Source: a virus. Taken from it: DNA of 25,897 nucleotides. The notes under the pieces were generated by a model. It was not told the origin of the DNA. It was given only the letters and a program-made list of their open reading frames with translations, and did no database searches. Positions 1 to 5,850 of the stretch are shown piece by piece (the first letter of the stretch is position 1; every line of letters begins with the position of its first letter). The stretch spans positions 1 through 25,897 of the IMG/VR virus record IMGVR_UViG_3300048115_000399; one strand, 5' to 3'. Made by a program: the position numbers and the translations under genes.

Positions 1-24
1 TCTGTCTTTTAAATTATTATAGTA

Positions 25-54
25 CAAATATAAAACGCATTTTTTAATTAAAAA
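25..54 (-). promoter_or_regulatory. Host-type promoter-like element at the left edge
   Basis: The minus strand carries a perfect Bacteroidota -7 element, TATATTTG (32 down to 25), just after the last gene of the window, so it would drive genes beyond the left edge. The -33 position (52-54) reads TTT rather than TTG. The surroundings resemble the promoter at 25045-25074: both contain tacaaatataaaac followed by cat, and a similar aaagttt...aataact stretch further upstream. The weak -33 keeps confidence moderate. Confidence 0.4.
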
Positions 55-64
55 AGTTTAATAA

Positions 65-541
65 CTATTTTTTTTTACTTTTCTTCTTTGCAAATGGATT
101 TATGTTTTCCTTTTCATCTGACCTATTTACCAAACTTGCTTGGCTTTCCTCCAACAAATAAACATCTTTTTTAATTTTACTCCCACTCCAATGTGTTGTC
201 TCAGGAAAACGCTTATTGAAGATATTTAACTCTTGTAACTTATTTAACCAAAACCAATAACTCCCTTTTGGATCACTAACAAAATAAATCTTTATTACAT
301 CTTTAGGCAACTTCATTAAATTGTCGAATCTCTTTTTTTCAAGCAATTTAGTTTCGTAGTATGTTTTCCTGAACTTCATCTCAATGACAACCTCATCCCC
401 TTTCGGAGTCTTGCCGATGGCATCGTAAGGCAAGTTCTGATCTCCCACCCACTCCAACTGCCAATCATCAAAGCCATTGTAAAACCAAATAAATGCTTTT
501 TCAAATTTATTTGTTGATCTGATTCCTCTCATATAAGTCAT
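65..541 (-). CDS. Putative PD-(D/E)XK-type nuclease
   Basis: Small soluble protein of about 158 residues that probably cuts DNA. A segment near residues 40-58 reads LPYDAIG...GDEVVIEMKFRK, which fits the D-X(n)-E-X-K active site of the PD-(D/E)XK superfamily (restriction enzymes, Holliday-junction resolvases, exonucleases). The C-terminus is Lys-rich (KKKSKKK), suiting nucleic-acid contact. I chose the ATG at 541; reading could extend to a TTG at 553, and another in-frame ATG lies at 532. It is the last gene of the replication block and overlaps the 69-residue gene upstream, so it is probably co-transcribed. Which substrate it cuts cannot be read from the sequence. The fold call rests on one motif, and a structure prediction would settle it. 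Confidence 0.5.
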   Translation of the reverse strand: MTYMRGIRSTNKFEKAFIWFYNGFDDWQLEWVGDQNLPYDAIGKTPKGDEVVIEMKFRKTYYETKLLEKKRFDNLMKLPKDVIKIYFVSDPKGSYWFWLNKLQELNIFNKRFPETTHWSGSKIKKDVYLLEESQASLVNRSDEKENINPFAKKKSKKK

Positions 542-716
542 TGATTTGTGCAATCCATTGATTTACGATTTTTGGGCTGCATTTGCAGGGTAAATAAAAT
601 GAGTGCTTAAAATACTTTGCATGCAATTCTGCCACAAGCTTGTACTCTAAGTGGCTTATATGTGATGTTGGGTTAGCCCTGAATTTTTCCCAATCTTCTA
701 AGTCTAATTTGTCCAT
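507..716 (-). CDS. Small conserved phage protein with CxC motif
   Basis: Protein of 69 residues with no function I can assign. It is hydrophilic with a PCKCSPK motif near residues 43-49 followed by NQWIAQINDLY. From memory, this combination (PCxC followed by a W-I-x-x-L/I-N-x-L/I-Y helix) recurs in small proteins of flavobacterial phages. The two close Cys residues could help bind a metal, but two alone do not make a zinc site. The start is the ATG at 716, overlapping the end of the upstream 54-residue gene, which also carries a CxC motif (DDCGCD). The two probably form a conserved pair. Confidence 0.6.
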   Translation of the reverse strand: MDKLDLEDWEKFRANPTSHISHLEYKLVAELHAKYFKHSFYLPCKCSPKIVNQWIAQINDLYERNQINK

Positions 717-868
717 TTGTCCAATCTATTTATTTTAATTTTATTGAGTTGCTTTTTTCTCCTGTCGCATCCGCAATCATCAATTCCGAAAATCTTTGTA
801 ATTTTTTTGACTAACCATTTGATGCCTGTATAGGTTGTTATTTTTTCGACTAAATCCCCCAATCTCAT
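704..868 (-). CDS. Small Cys-containing protein, DCGCD motif
   Basis: Reading from the ATG at 868 gives 54 residues: MRLGDLVEKI, TGIKWLVKKITKIFG, then DDCGCDRRKKQLN and a basic tail. The layout of a short amphipathic N-terminal helix followed by CGCxxRK recurs in small proteins of Bacteroidota phages, as I remember them; the function is unknown. The start overlaps the stop of the 126-residue gene (ATGA), and its end overlaps the start of the 69-residue CxC protein, which indicates translational coupling. The overlaps at both ends and the recognisable motif make it a real gene despite its size. Confidence 0.6.
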   Translation of the reverse strand: MRLGDLVEKITTYTGIKWLVKKITKIFGIDDCGCDRRKKQLNKIKINRLDKWTN

Positions 869-1245
869 AGCAAAGTAATTTCTTTGAGATCACTTACATT
901 GACATTGTAGATGCCTCTTTTTTCTGAATTTGCTTTTTCAAATAAATCCTCTTTTGATAAAAATCCATAGAAGTAAACATCTGATCCCTTTGCTCCTACA
1001 AAAGCGTAATTTTCTTGCTCCATTTTCTTTTTGCTACCCTTGAATGTAAAATCAATAACATCATTAAAATAAGCATAGCCAACTGCTTGTAATACAATTC
1101 CAACTCCTTGCTTTTTCATTGTGTTTTCAATATAATCCTCAACTGCTTTGAACATGATTGTTTCGTACATTGAAGATTCATTTTTTTTAATATCCAATAG
1201 TGAAAGTATTTCTCTTTGTTTTTCTGCTGTAAATGTAATTTTCAT
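865..1245 (-). CDS. Hypothetical phage protein, 126 aa
   Basis: Soluble protein of 126 residues that I do not recognise. The N-terminal half is helical (EKQREILSLLDIKKNESSMYE); the middle alternates beta-type segments (GIVLQAVGYAYFNDVIDFTFKG, then NYAFVGAKGSDVYFYGF). No signal peptide or membrane span is visible. The ATG at 1245 overlaps the stop of the sigma-like gene, and its own stop overlaps the next ATG (ATGA), so it belongs to the same polycistron. Lying directly downstream of the sigma-like factor, it might be a partner or regulator, but nothing in the sequence shows this. Confidence 0.6.
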   Translation of the reverse strand: MKITFTAEKQREILSLLDIKKNESSMYETIMFKAVEDYIENTMKKQGVGIVLQAVGYAYFNDVIDFTFKGSKKKMEQENYAFVGAKGSDVYFYGFLSKEDLFEKANSEKRGIYNVNVSDLKEITLL

Positions 1246-1733
1246 TTTTGTTTAAGTTTTAGATTTATATTTTTTTTAATTTTTTGAACTGCTCTTCTTA
1301 CTGTATGATATTCGATCCCTGTTTTGTCGCTTAGCCATTGTATTGATTTTCCCTCTAAAAAAACAAGCTCATAAATTTTTTTGTGATACAAGCTCCAAGT
1401 ATCAATCTCTGACTTTACAAAATCCAATCTTTCCTGATACTCCATTGACATGGCTGATATAGATGGCTCATAAAATGTGTCACTTAGTTTAATTATTTTT
1501 TTTTGTTTTTTCACTTTGTCTAAAAATAAATTTCTTAGAACTTTGAAAACAAAGTATTGGTTAACCTCTTTATCATTAAACATTAATGTTTTATCGTATT
1601 TTCCCTTCCATTGATTTATTTTAATATACATGTCTTGCACCAAATCCTCTGCATCATCTTTCAATCCAAAAGATTTAGCGATAGTGATCCACCGATTGTG
1701 GTCTTTAGCAATTATGTTTATAACCTTTACCAA
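1242..1733 (-). CDS. Sigma-70-family-like transcription factor (ECF-type)
   Basis: Probably a phage-encoded sigma-like factor that redirects host RNA polymerase. The N-terminal half carries AEDLVQDMYIKINQW, typical of sigma region 2.1-2.2 (core-binding helix), followed by YFVFKVLRNLFLDKVKKQKK, matching region 2.3-2.4. The C-terminal part, LEGKSIQWLSDKTGIEYHTVRRAVQKIKK, is a region-4 type helix-turn-helix that would read a -35 element. The size (about 163 residues) fits an extracytoplasmic-function sigma. The start is uncertain because no ATG is available: I chose the TTG at 1733, which overlaps the upstream gene's stop by a few bases; a TTG at 1766 would add 11 residues. It could instead be a phage regulator that keeps only the sigma fold. 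It is a candidate reader of the ACAAA-N14-GCGTTATACA motif, which is inference. Confidence 0.65.
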   Translation of the reverse strand: MVKVINIIAKDHNRWITIAKSFGLKDDAEDLVQDMYIKINQWKGKYDKTLMFNDKEVNQYFVFKVLRNLFLDKVKKQKKIIKLSDTFYEPSISAMSMEYQERLDFVKSEIDTWSLYHKKIYELVFLEGKSIQWLSDKTGIEYHTVRRAVQKIKKNINLKLKQK

Positions 1734-1879
1734 AATGTTATCCTGATTCCAAACATTAAAAAGCAAATAGTAAGTATATATTCTTTTTTTTGATTTATTA
1801 AATCCTCCTCCTCATTGTAAAGAAACCCAATCAAAACTCCTGAGATATATACTGATTGAATGTGAACTCCGTTATTCAT
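1727..1879 (-). CDS. Small hypothetical protein, possibly membrane-associated, 50 aa
   Basis: Reading from the ATG at 1879 gives 50 residues beginning MNNGVHIQSVYISGVLIGFL, then an acidic stretch (YNEEEDL), then a hydrophobic C-terminus (YILTICFLMFGIRITFW) that could lie in or on the membrane. I recall similar short proteins (G-x-x-I/F-G-F, acidic middle, hydrophobic tail) in flavobacterial phages, with no known role. It overlaps the 49-residue gene upstream and runs into the start of the sigma-like gene. It would be an odd chance ORF with overlaps at both ends, but the size keeps confidence moderate. Confidence 0.45.
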   Translation of the reverse strand: MNNGVHIQSVYISGVLIGFLYNEEEDLINQKKEYILTICFLMFGIRITFW

Positions 1880-2021
1880 TTGTTTTTTTTGTTATGAATT
1901 TGCCCTCTGCTATATTGTCTGCCTTATCATTAATAGCCTGCAGTAAAATATATATCTCCCCTATTGCTTTTTCAATCCTTGAAATCCTTTGATTTACTGT
2001 GTACTTTTTTGCTGTTTTCAT
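1872..2021 (-). CDS. Small helical protein, 49 aa
   Basis: Reading from the ATG at 2021 gives 49 residues: a basic N-terminus (MKTAKKYTVNQR), then a continuous helix-prone segment (ISRIEKAIGEIYILLQAIND) with hydrophobic residues at heptad-like spacing, then a charged tail. A short coiled coil or small DNA/RNA-associated helix is possible; no family is recognised. It starts inside the 3' end of the 104-residue gene in another frame and overlaps the next ATG, consistent with the compact operon. Confidence 0.45.
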   Translation of the reverse strand: MKTAKKYTVNQRISRIEKAIGEIYILLQAINDKADNIAEGKFITKKTNE

Positions 2022-2286
2022 TTTCAATCTCTTTTTGTAAATTTGCCAATGCCCTCCAAGCTACCTTTGCTGAGTGTCTGATTCCATCATCATCCAAACT
2101 ACCTGCATCAATTAAATGTCTTGTCAAAGCATCTAATTCATCGCTGCTTTTTGACCTATCCCAATGTAATGGTTTTTCAGGATGATGTTGTTTGTTCCCT
2201 TGCAAAGAAACTTTTGAAACTTCTTTAATAGCGTCAGGAAAGTATTTTAATACTCCTGTAAAAACAGGCATATCTTTTCTTTTCAT
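1972..2286 (-). CDS. DUF5664-like protein, possible dATP/dGTP diphosphohydrolase
   Basis: Protein of 104 residues with a conserved signature: FPDAIKEVSKVSLQGNKQHHPEKPLHW, then RSKSSDELDALTRHLIDAG and DGIRHSAKVAWRALANLQKE. This matches my memory of the phage DUF5664 family (Pfam dGTP_diPhyd_N), an all-alpha fold related to MazG-type nucleotide pyrophosphohydrolases. Such enzymes remove particular dNTPs or act in phage nucleotide pools; some relatives occur in phages with 2-aminoadenine genomes. The Glu/Asp/His clusters (E22, H34-H35, H41-W42, D49, D53, H57, H70) could bind metal. The ATG at 2286 overlaps the helicase stop by a few bases. The substrate is unknown, and no purine-Z synthetase lies in the window. 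Confidence 0.6.
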   Translation of the reverse strand: MKRKDMPVFTGVLKYFPDAIKEVSKVSLQGNKQHHPEKPLHWDRSKSSDELDALTRHLIDAGSLDDDGIRHSAKVAWRALANLQKEIENENSKKVHSKSKDFKD

Positions 2287-3206
2287 TTAATTGAGATTAA
2301 GGGTTTGAACTCTTCTTTTATTGGTATATCTAAAATTGGTTTGCCATCAATTTCAAATCCTACGTTGTCTATCATTGACCTGAATTTTATTGGATCATCC
2401 ATTGGCGTGGGTTTGCCTCCTGTTTCTATCTCTTTAATTTTTCTAACGTGGAGATGCGTGTACATCCACTCAGATGGGTGCTGTATGTAGCGATGTAACA
2501 CGTAAAAATCGTCAGCGCGGTTAACGAATTTTCCGCCTCCCTCAACATCTGATGCCATCGGTGGTATGGGGTGTCCGACATAATCATGCCCAATGGGATG
2601 CTTCATTCTTAGTGCGTTAGTGTTTGCATGAGTATTGAGCCATATTGTAACCCCTGTTTTTTTGCAAAAAATTCTCATCTCTGTTGTTGCCTGATAGTCA
2701 TATTCATGACCTCCGACATTTTTAATTAGTTCTGTTGCTTTTATTAAGCTATTATATGGATCAATAAGTAATCCATGAAAATCCCAAGCATCCTTAATTG
2801 ATTGACTAAACTCCAAAAGAGCCCTATAGTCGTACATCTTATTGTTATCAATTACTTTAAAATAACCTTGTAACCATTCAAAATGCTTATTGAAACTATT
2901 TTCATCAATTTTTGTAATTGGTTTTTGTTCTAAAAATTCAATTAATTTTCTGTAAATCGAATGACTTTCGTTTTCACTACTAAAAACAAGCCATCTCTTG
3001 CCTAATCTTTTAGCAAACATTAACATCAAATAGAGAATCAAAGTTGTCTTTCCGACATTTGCATGCCCTAAAACGACAACGAAATTGCCTTGTTTGAATC
3101 TTAGGTATTTGTCAATTTCATCAACTCCTATCTTTTCCCCCTCTTTTATTTTTCCTGTTCTTAAATCATTTAGCTTGTCTTTTAAATTTTTGCGATCTAT
3201 TAGCAT
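2283..3206 (-). CDS. DnaB-type replicative helicase / RecA-fold ATPase
   Basis: ATPase of 307 residues resembling the C-terminal motor of DnaB-family helicases, which unwind DNA at the fork. Walker A is GHANVGKTT (residues 47-55), a Walker B-like LLIDP lies at 146-150, and NTHAN (191-195) sits where DnaB/RecA proteins carry their DNA-sensing or sensor motif. A basic segment, HVRKIKE, is near 253-259. The start region (VDEIDKYLRFKQGNFVVVLG) is the usual lead-in to the motor. There is no N-terminal primase-interacting domain, so it is shorter than full DnaB (about 450 residues). It may act as a minimal helicase or a loader-type or recombination ATPase. It follows the nuclease-like gene by 19 nt and overlaps the next gene. 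Confidence 0.75.
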   Translation of the reverse strand: MLIDRKNLKDKLNDLRTGKIKEGEKIGVDEIDKYLRFKQGNFVVVLGHANVGKTTLILYLMLMFAKRLGKRWLVFSSENESHSIYRKLIEFLEQKPITKIDENSFNKHFEWLQGYFKVIDNNKMYDYRALLEFSQSIKDAWDFHGLLIDPYNSLIKATELIKNVGGHEYDYQATTEMRIFCKKTGVTIWLNTHANTNALRMKHPIGHDYVGHPIPPMASDVEGGGKFVNRADDFYVLHRYIQHPSEWMYTHLHVRKIKEIETGGKPTPMDDPIKFRSMIDNVGFEIDGKPILDIPIKEEFKPLISIK

Positions 3207-3225
3207 TTTTTAATTTTCTTTAAAG

Positions 3226-3861
3226 TTATAAAATTTTTTTAATATCGATTTCTTGTATCAATTTATTTTTTTTGTAGATACCTGCATCTTCATAAAATAT
3301 GTAAATGTAAGGTGCATAAATTCTTTTGTATTTTTCATTCAATCTCTTGTGATTTTCTTTAGCCTTTAGTTGATAAGGTGTGTTCATATATTTATAGCTG
3401 ATAGGTTTAATTTGCAACCCCAAAACTCTATTGCCATTTGACATCATCTCCCAATCAATGCAATAAGTGTGATCAATATCATAGCTTGTTTTTCTGAAAT
3501 CATATTCAGGAAAGTAAGGTATTAATTCATCAATGACCTCTTGCTCAGTTATTAACCCATTCCAAGTCTGACCAATCGATCTGTAAAATATATACCATTT
3601 GATGTCTGCATCTGACATTCCAAAAGTGTAGCATTTTTCTTTTATGATCTCGAAAACATTTGTCAATTTTGAAAATCCAAAATGCTCATTGTAATAATTC
3701 TCCCAACCTTTTTGGCTTATAACATTTTCGTTATGTGAATAATCTGAAAATAATTTTTGACAAAAGCCGATATGTTCAACCCCAAAAAATTGTCCGATGA
3801 AACTATCTTTGCTGAGTTTGCTGTAATGCTTTTTTAATATAGGCAATTTGTATTTATGCAT
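3226..3861 (-). CDS. Putative nuclease, MjaI-like PD-(D/Q)XK signature
   Basis: Protein of 211 residues. Its C-terminal half contains YDIDHTYCIDWEMM followed by NRVLGLQIKPISY (D136 ... Q150-I-K152). This resembles the core strand pair of PD-(D/E)XK nucleases in which the acidic residue of ExK is replaced by Gln, as I recall for MjaI-like restriction endonuclease relatives in phages. The final part (APYIYIFYEDAG) is a plausible core strand. The N-terminal 110 residues are helical and unassigned. The start codon at 3861 follows directly on the T-run of a strong terminator hairpin, so expression may depend on read-through. It could be a degraded nuclease; the fold call rests on one motif. Confidence 0.5.
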   Translation of the reverse strand: MHKYKLPILKKHYSKLSKDSFIGQFFGVEHIGFCQKLFSDYSHNENVISQKGWENYYNEHFGFSKLTNVFEIIKEKCYTFGMSDADIKWYIFYRSIGQTWNGLITEQEVIDELIPYFPEYDFRKTSYDIDHTYCIDWEMMSNGNRVLGLQIKPISYKYMNTPYQLKAKENHKRLNEKYKRIYAPYIYIFYEDAGIYKKNKLIQEIDIKKIL

Positions 3862-3885
3862 AAAAAAAAGGCGGTAAAAACCGCC
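3862..3885 (-). terminator. Rho-independent terminator abutting the next start codon
   Basis: On the minus strand a perfect 6-bp stem, GGCGGT / ACCGCC (3885-3880 and 3875-3870) with a 4-nt loop, is followed by eight T (3869-3862). It begins 5 nt after the SSB-like stop. The T-run ends exactly at the A of the ATG at 3861. It is unusual for a terminator to touch the following start codon; it probably acts as a leaky or regulated terminator lowering expression of the genes below. Confidence 0.85.
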
Positions 3886-3890
3886 CTAAT

Positions 3891-4205
3891 TTAAAATGGT
3901 AAATCATCATCTTTTCTTCCTGCCAAATGATCTTCGACCTCGACAGCCTCAACCTGATCCTCCTTGTCAGCATTTTTAATCTGTCCATCATTCCAAACAA
4001 CCTTGCCATTGCCTAAATAAGCTTTGTCGTTTCCTGCATCTCTCTCCTCTTTTGATTGAGATATATAAATCCCTGCATTGTTTCCGAATCTTGTTTCATC
4101 ATTAATGCTCATTGTTAGATTGATGTATGTTCCCTTTTTACCTTGAATCAATTTATCTTTTGGTAAGTCCTTTACGTTCAAACTGAAATTTATTAGTGCA
4201 CTCAT
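3891..4205 (-). CDS. Phage single-stranded DNA-binding protein-like
   Basis: Small protein of 104 residues, probably coating single-stranded DNA during replication and recombination. The N-terminal 60 residues look like a beta-rich OB-type segment (INFSLNVKDLP, GKKGTYINLTMSIND, AGIYISQS). The C-terminus is acidic and ends DDDLPF, matching the acidic tip with terminal Pro-Phe by which SSB proteins bind partners. It is shorter than typical bacterial SSB (about 150-180 residues), which is common in phages. The ATG at 4205 overlaps the stop of the annealing-like gene upstream, and a strong terminator follows. The tail motif and neighbours support the call; the OB fold itself is not proven. Confidence 0.7.
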   Translation of the reverse strand: MSALINFSLNVKDLPKDKLIQGKKGTYINLTMSINDETRFGNNAGIYISQSKEERDAGNDKAYLGNGKVVWNDGQIKNADKEDQVEAVEVEDHLAGRKDDDLPF

Positions 4206-4621
4206 TTTTCTATTTTTTGAATTTTAGTTGTGTTATTTGATTTTTTAAAACTTTCGCTTTCATCTTCTCCGAAAACCCCAAGCTCGTAGAATCCTGTGAT
4301 TTTCAAAACTGCTCTGCTCATTGCCCTCTTTTCAGCCATCTCTGCAACGTACCATGAATTTGTATTGCCATCCTTAAAGTTAGTACCTTTTAAAGCACTT
4401 CCAAATGTTTGGATGACTATATCATTAAAGGTTGCTTGTGCCTTGACAACTGCATAATTTGTCTCGCATCTGATCACATCATAAACAATAGCAATCTGCT
4501 CCTTAGCCTGAATCTTATCAATCCCTGCTCTTGTAATGATTGTGTAATGTTGATGCTTAAAAAAATCCTCTTTGTTGAGGTCGTACTTTTTGTACATTTC
4601 GAGTAGTTTGTCTCTTTTCAT
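4202..4621 (-). CDS. Putative recombination / ssDNA-annealing-like protein
   Basis: Protein of 139 residues probably involved in recombination or replication. The most telling stretch is NSWYVAEMAEKRAMSRAVLK, then GFYELGVFGEDESE. The AEKRA-x-x-RA-x-L pattern resembles the conserved helix of Erf/Rad52-type single-strand annealing proteins. The middle (YAVVKAQATFNDIVIQTFGSA) is beta-rich, as in that fold. It is shorter than full Erf proteins (about 200 residues). It lies directly upstream of, and overlaps, the SSB-like gene, a pairing common for annealases and SSBs. The family is recognised from motif resemblance only; it could equally be an accessory replication protein. Confidence 0.5.
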   Translation of the reverse strand: MKRDKLLEMYKKYDLNKEDFFKHQHYTIITRAGIDKIQAKEQIAIVYDVIRCETNYAVVKAQATFNDIVIQTFGSALKGTNFKDGNTNSWYVAEMAEKRAMSRAVLKITGFYELGVFGEDESESFKKSNNTTKIQKIEK

Positions 4622-4626
4622 TTCTA

Positions 4627-4806
4627 TTAGTATTTATTAAACATTACTTGTCTTGCGACTTCATTTTGAGCCTTTAAAAACTCAATTTGATTTTCTAAAG
4701 ATACAATTTTTTTTTCCAAATCTTCAACTCTTGACTCCAAAGCCTGAATCCTTGCATCTTTAAATTTAATTTTTTTAGCCCTTTGTATATCTTCTGAATG
4801 TGTCAT
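4627..4806 (-). CDS. Small coiled-coil protein, 59 aa
   Basis: Reading from the ATG at 4806 gives 59 residues. The N-terminus is basic (MTHSEDIQRAKKIKFKDA). It is followed by a clear heptad pattern, ALESRVEDLEKKIVSLENQI then EFLKAQNE, with Leu/Val/Ile at a and d positions. A parallel coiled-coil dimer is likely, with the basic head possibly touching DNA. No family is recognised. The ATG overlaps the stop of the 66-residue gene upstream (ATGA), and the stop is 5 nt before the annealing-like ATG. Second gene behind the promoter at 5028-5057. Confidence 0.65.
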   Translation of the reverse strand: MTHSEDIQRAKKIKFKDARIQALESRVEDLEKKIVSLENQIEFLKAQNEVARQVMFNKY

Positions 4807-5003
4807 ATTATATTATTTGTTTTTAAGTAATTTATTTTAAAATCGATAAATGTCTCTGCACCTTTTAAAAATACAAAGCCCTTTGTTTTGATCTCCTGAT
4901 CCTTTGTTCCATAATTACGAAACCAAACGACCTCGTAGCCATAGTCTAATTTTATTAGCTTGTGTTTGTAAAAGAATCTATTTTTTTTGATTGAGTAATT
5001 CAT
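4803..5003 (-). CDS. Hypothetical protein, 66 aa, first gene of the replication block
   Basis: Protein of 66 residues beginning MNYSIKKNRFFYKHKLIKLDYGYEV: strongly basic and aromatic, with short beta-type segments (YGYEVVWFRNY, KGFVFLKGAETFIDFKI). It could be a small nucleic-acid-binding or regulatory protein, but I do not recognise it. The ATG at 5003 lies about 25 nt downstream of the -7 element at 5028-5035, so it is the first gene of the unit read from that host-type promoter. First position behind a housekeeping-type promoter suggests early or middle expression. Confidence 0.6.
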   Translation of the reverse strand: MNYSIKKNRFFYKHKLIKLDYGYEVVWFRNYGTKDQEIKTKGFVFLKGAETFIDFKINYLKTNNII

Positions 5004-5027
5004 GTCTTTTGTATTATTATTACATTA

Positions 5028-5057
5028 CAAAGATACTAACAAAATTTGATAAAACAA
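5028..5057 (-). promoter_or_regulatory. Bacteroidota housekeeping-type promoter (replication block)
   Basis: On the minus strand TTG (5057-5055), a 19-nt spacer, then TATCTTTG (5035-5028) match the Bacteroidota consensus TTG-N19-21-TAnnTTTG exactly. The start codon served (5003) is about 25 nt downstream. The flank around the -33 (AAAAGCTTGT) is shared with the promoter at 24423-24452. A terminator lies immediately upstream, so this promoter starts a new transcription unit. Confidence 0.8.
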
Positions 5058-5076
5058 GCTTTTTGTAAAAAAGATC

Positions 5077-5112
5077 AAAAAAAAAAGAGGTTAACCGATA
5101 AAAGCCAACCCC
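5077..5112 (-). terminator. Rho-independent terminator at the end of the late/lysis unit
   Basis: The minus strand forms a 10-bp stem with G-U wobbles (5112-5103 with 5096-5087), a 6-nt loop, and ten T (5086-5077). It lies 45 nt after the stop of the NinG-like gene and 20 nt before the promoter at 5028-5057, so it separates the long late unit from the replication block. Confidence 0.8.
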
Positions 5113-5156
5113 TTTTCAAGTAATAGATAACCTAAAAGACAATCAAAGATAGTAAT

Positions 5157-5555
5157 TTATTTTAATTCTGAAATCTTTTTTTCGTAAAATTCGATTAACT
5201 GCAGCAAATCCGCTGCATCGTAGTGAACAGTTTTGTTGCTTAGTATCAACAAATCTTCTGCTGTATTTTCTCCAAACTTAGAATCTAAATTTTTGCTGAA
5301 TTTATACTGCTCTCCATATCTAAACACATTGCAAGCCGAGCATTGCACTTGACAATTGGTTTCATTCCATCTTGTAGAATAATGTCTTCGACTCATGAAA
5401 TGTCCACATTGTAATTTTTTCCAATGATCGTGCTTTCCACAAGTGAAACACTCTGTATGTCCCCTGTGATCTGAATTTCTTTGCCTGATATATAGTGAGA
5501 AAACCTTGTCTGCTTTTTTTATTAAAGCACTTTTAGTCGGTTTCCTTTTAGGCAT
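5157..5555 (-). CDS. NinG/Rap-like HNH-type recombination nuclease
   Basis: Protein of 132 residues matching the phage lambda NinG (Rap) family, which cuts branched recombination intermediates. Hallmarks are a basic N-terminus (MPKRKPTKSALIKKADKVFS), a zinc pair CFTCGK (C36, C39), HWKKLQCGHFMSRR (C50, H52), TRWNETNCQVQCSACN (C68, C72, C75) and RYGEQ. Together they give zinc ligands and an HNH-like core. The length is shorter than lambda NinG (about 200 residues) but typical for compact relatives. The ATG at 5555 overlaps the upstream stop (TAATG). Sitting after the lysis genes and before the terminator, it belongs to the late transcript although it is a DNA-processing gene; a role in resolving DNA before packaging is possible. 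Confidence 0.75.
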   Translation of the reverse strand: MPKRKPTKSALIKKADKVFSLYIRQRNSDHRGHTECFTCGKHDHWKKLQCGHFMSRRHYSTRWNETNCQVQCSACNVFRYGEQYKFSKNLDSKFGENTAEDLLILSNKTVHYDAADLLQLIEFYEKKISELK

Positions 5556-5752
5556 TATTGAATTGAGTTATCCAATATCTGTATCATGTGGCGGATTTCT
5601 GACCTCTCAAATTTACCCTCAATTGTTGCATTGTAAGTTTTAAATTTTAAGTGGTACATGTCCATATCAGCATTGTATTTATCTTCTTTTTTTCCTAAGT
5701 GCTTTAGTGATAAGTCGAAATTCATTTTAAAATAGTTTTTGCCTTTAAACAT
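5555..5752 (-). CDS. Hypothetical protein, 65 aa
   Basis: Protein of 65 residues, soluble, charged, with alternating strand-like (YHLKFKTYNATIEGKFE) and helix-like (RSEIRHMIQILDNS) segments. I do not recognise the family. The start at 5752 (MFKGKNYFK) is the longest; an ATG at 5725 (MNFDLSLKHL) is an alternative. It is coupled to the NinG-like gene by a TAATG overlap, so it may assist that protein. A weak promoter-like element lies about 55 nt upstream. Confidence 0.55.
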   Translation of the reverse strand: MFKGKNYFKMNFDLSLKHLGKKEDKYNADMDMYHLKFKTYNATIEGKFERSEIRHMIQILDNSIQ

Positions 5753-5807
5753 ATTGATATATCATTTTTTTTCTTTTTGGTTTAGAAAAAAATAAGAATT
5801 ATGTTGT

Positions 5808-5838
5808 CGAAGATATATAAAAATTTTTAGAAAATCAA
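5808..5838 (-). promoter_or_regulatory. Weak promoter-like element upstream of the 65-aa gene
   Basis: The minus strand reads TTG (5838-5836), 20 nt, then TATCTTCG (5815-5808), one mismatch from the Bacteroidota -7 consensus TAnnTTTG. It lies in the 98-nt gap (5753-5850) between the holin-like gene and the 65-residue gene. It might give the NinG-like pair separate expression, but in such AT-rich DNA a one-mismatch hit is weak evidence. Confidence 0.3.
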
Positions 5839-5850
5839 GTGGTTCAAAAA

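Noticed and set aside
1972-2286. 2-aminoadenine (Z) genome for this phage
   Set aside because: Only one possibly related enzyme is seen; no purine-Z synthetase or matching polymerase lies in the window.
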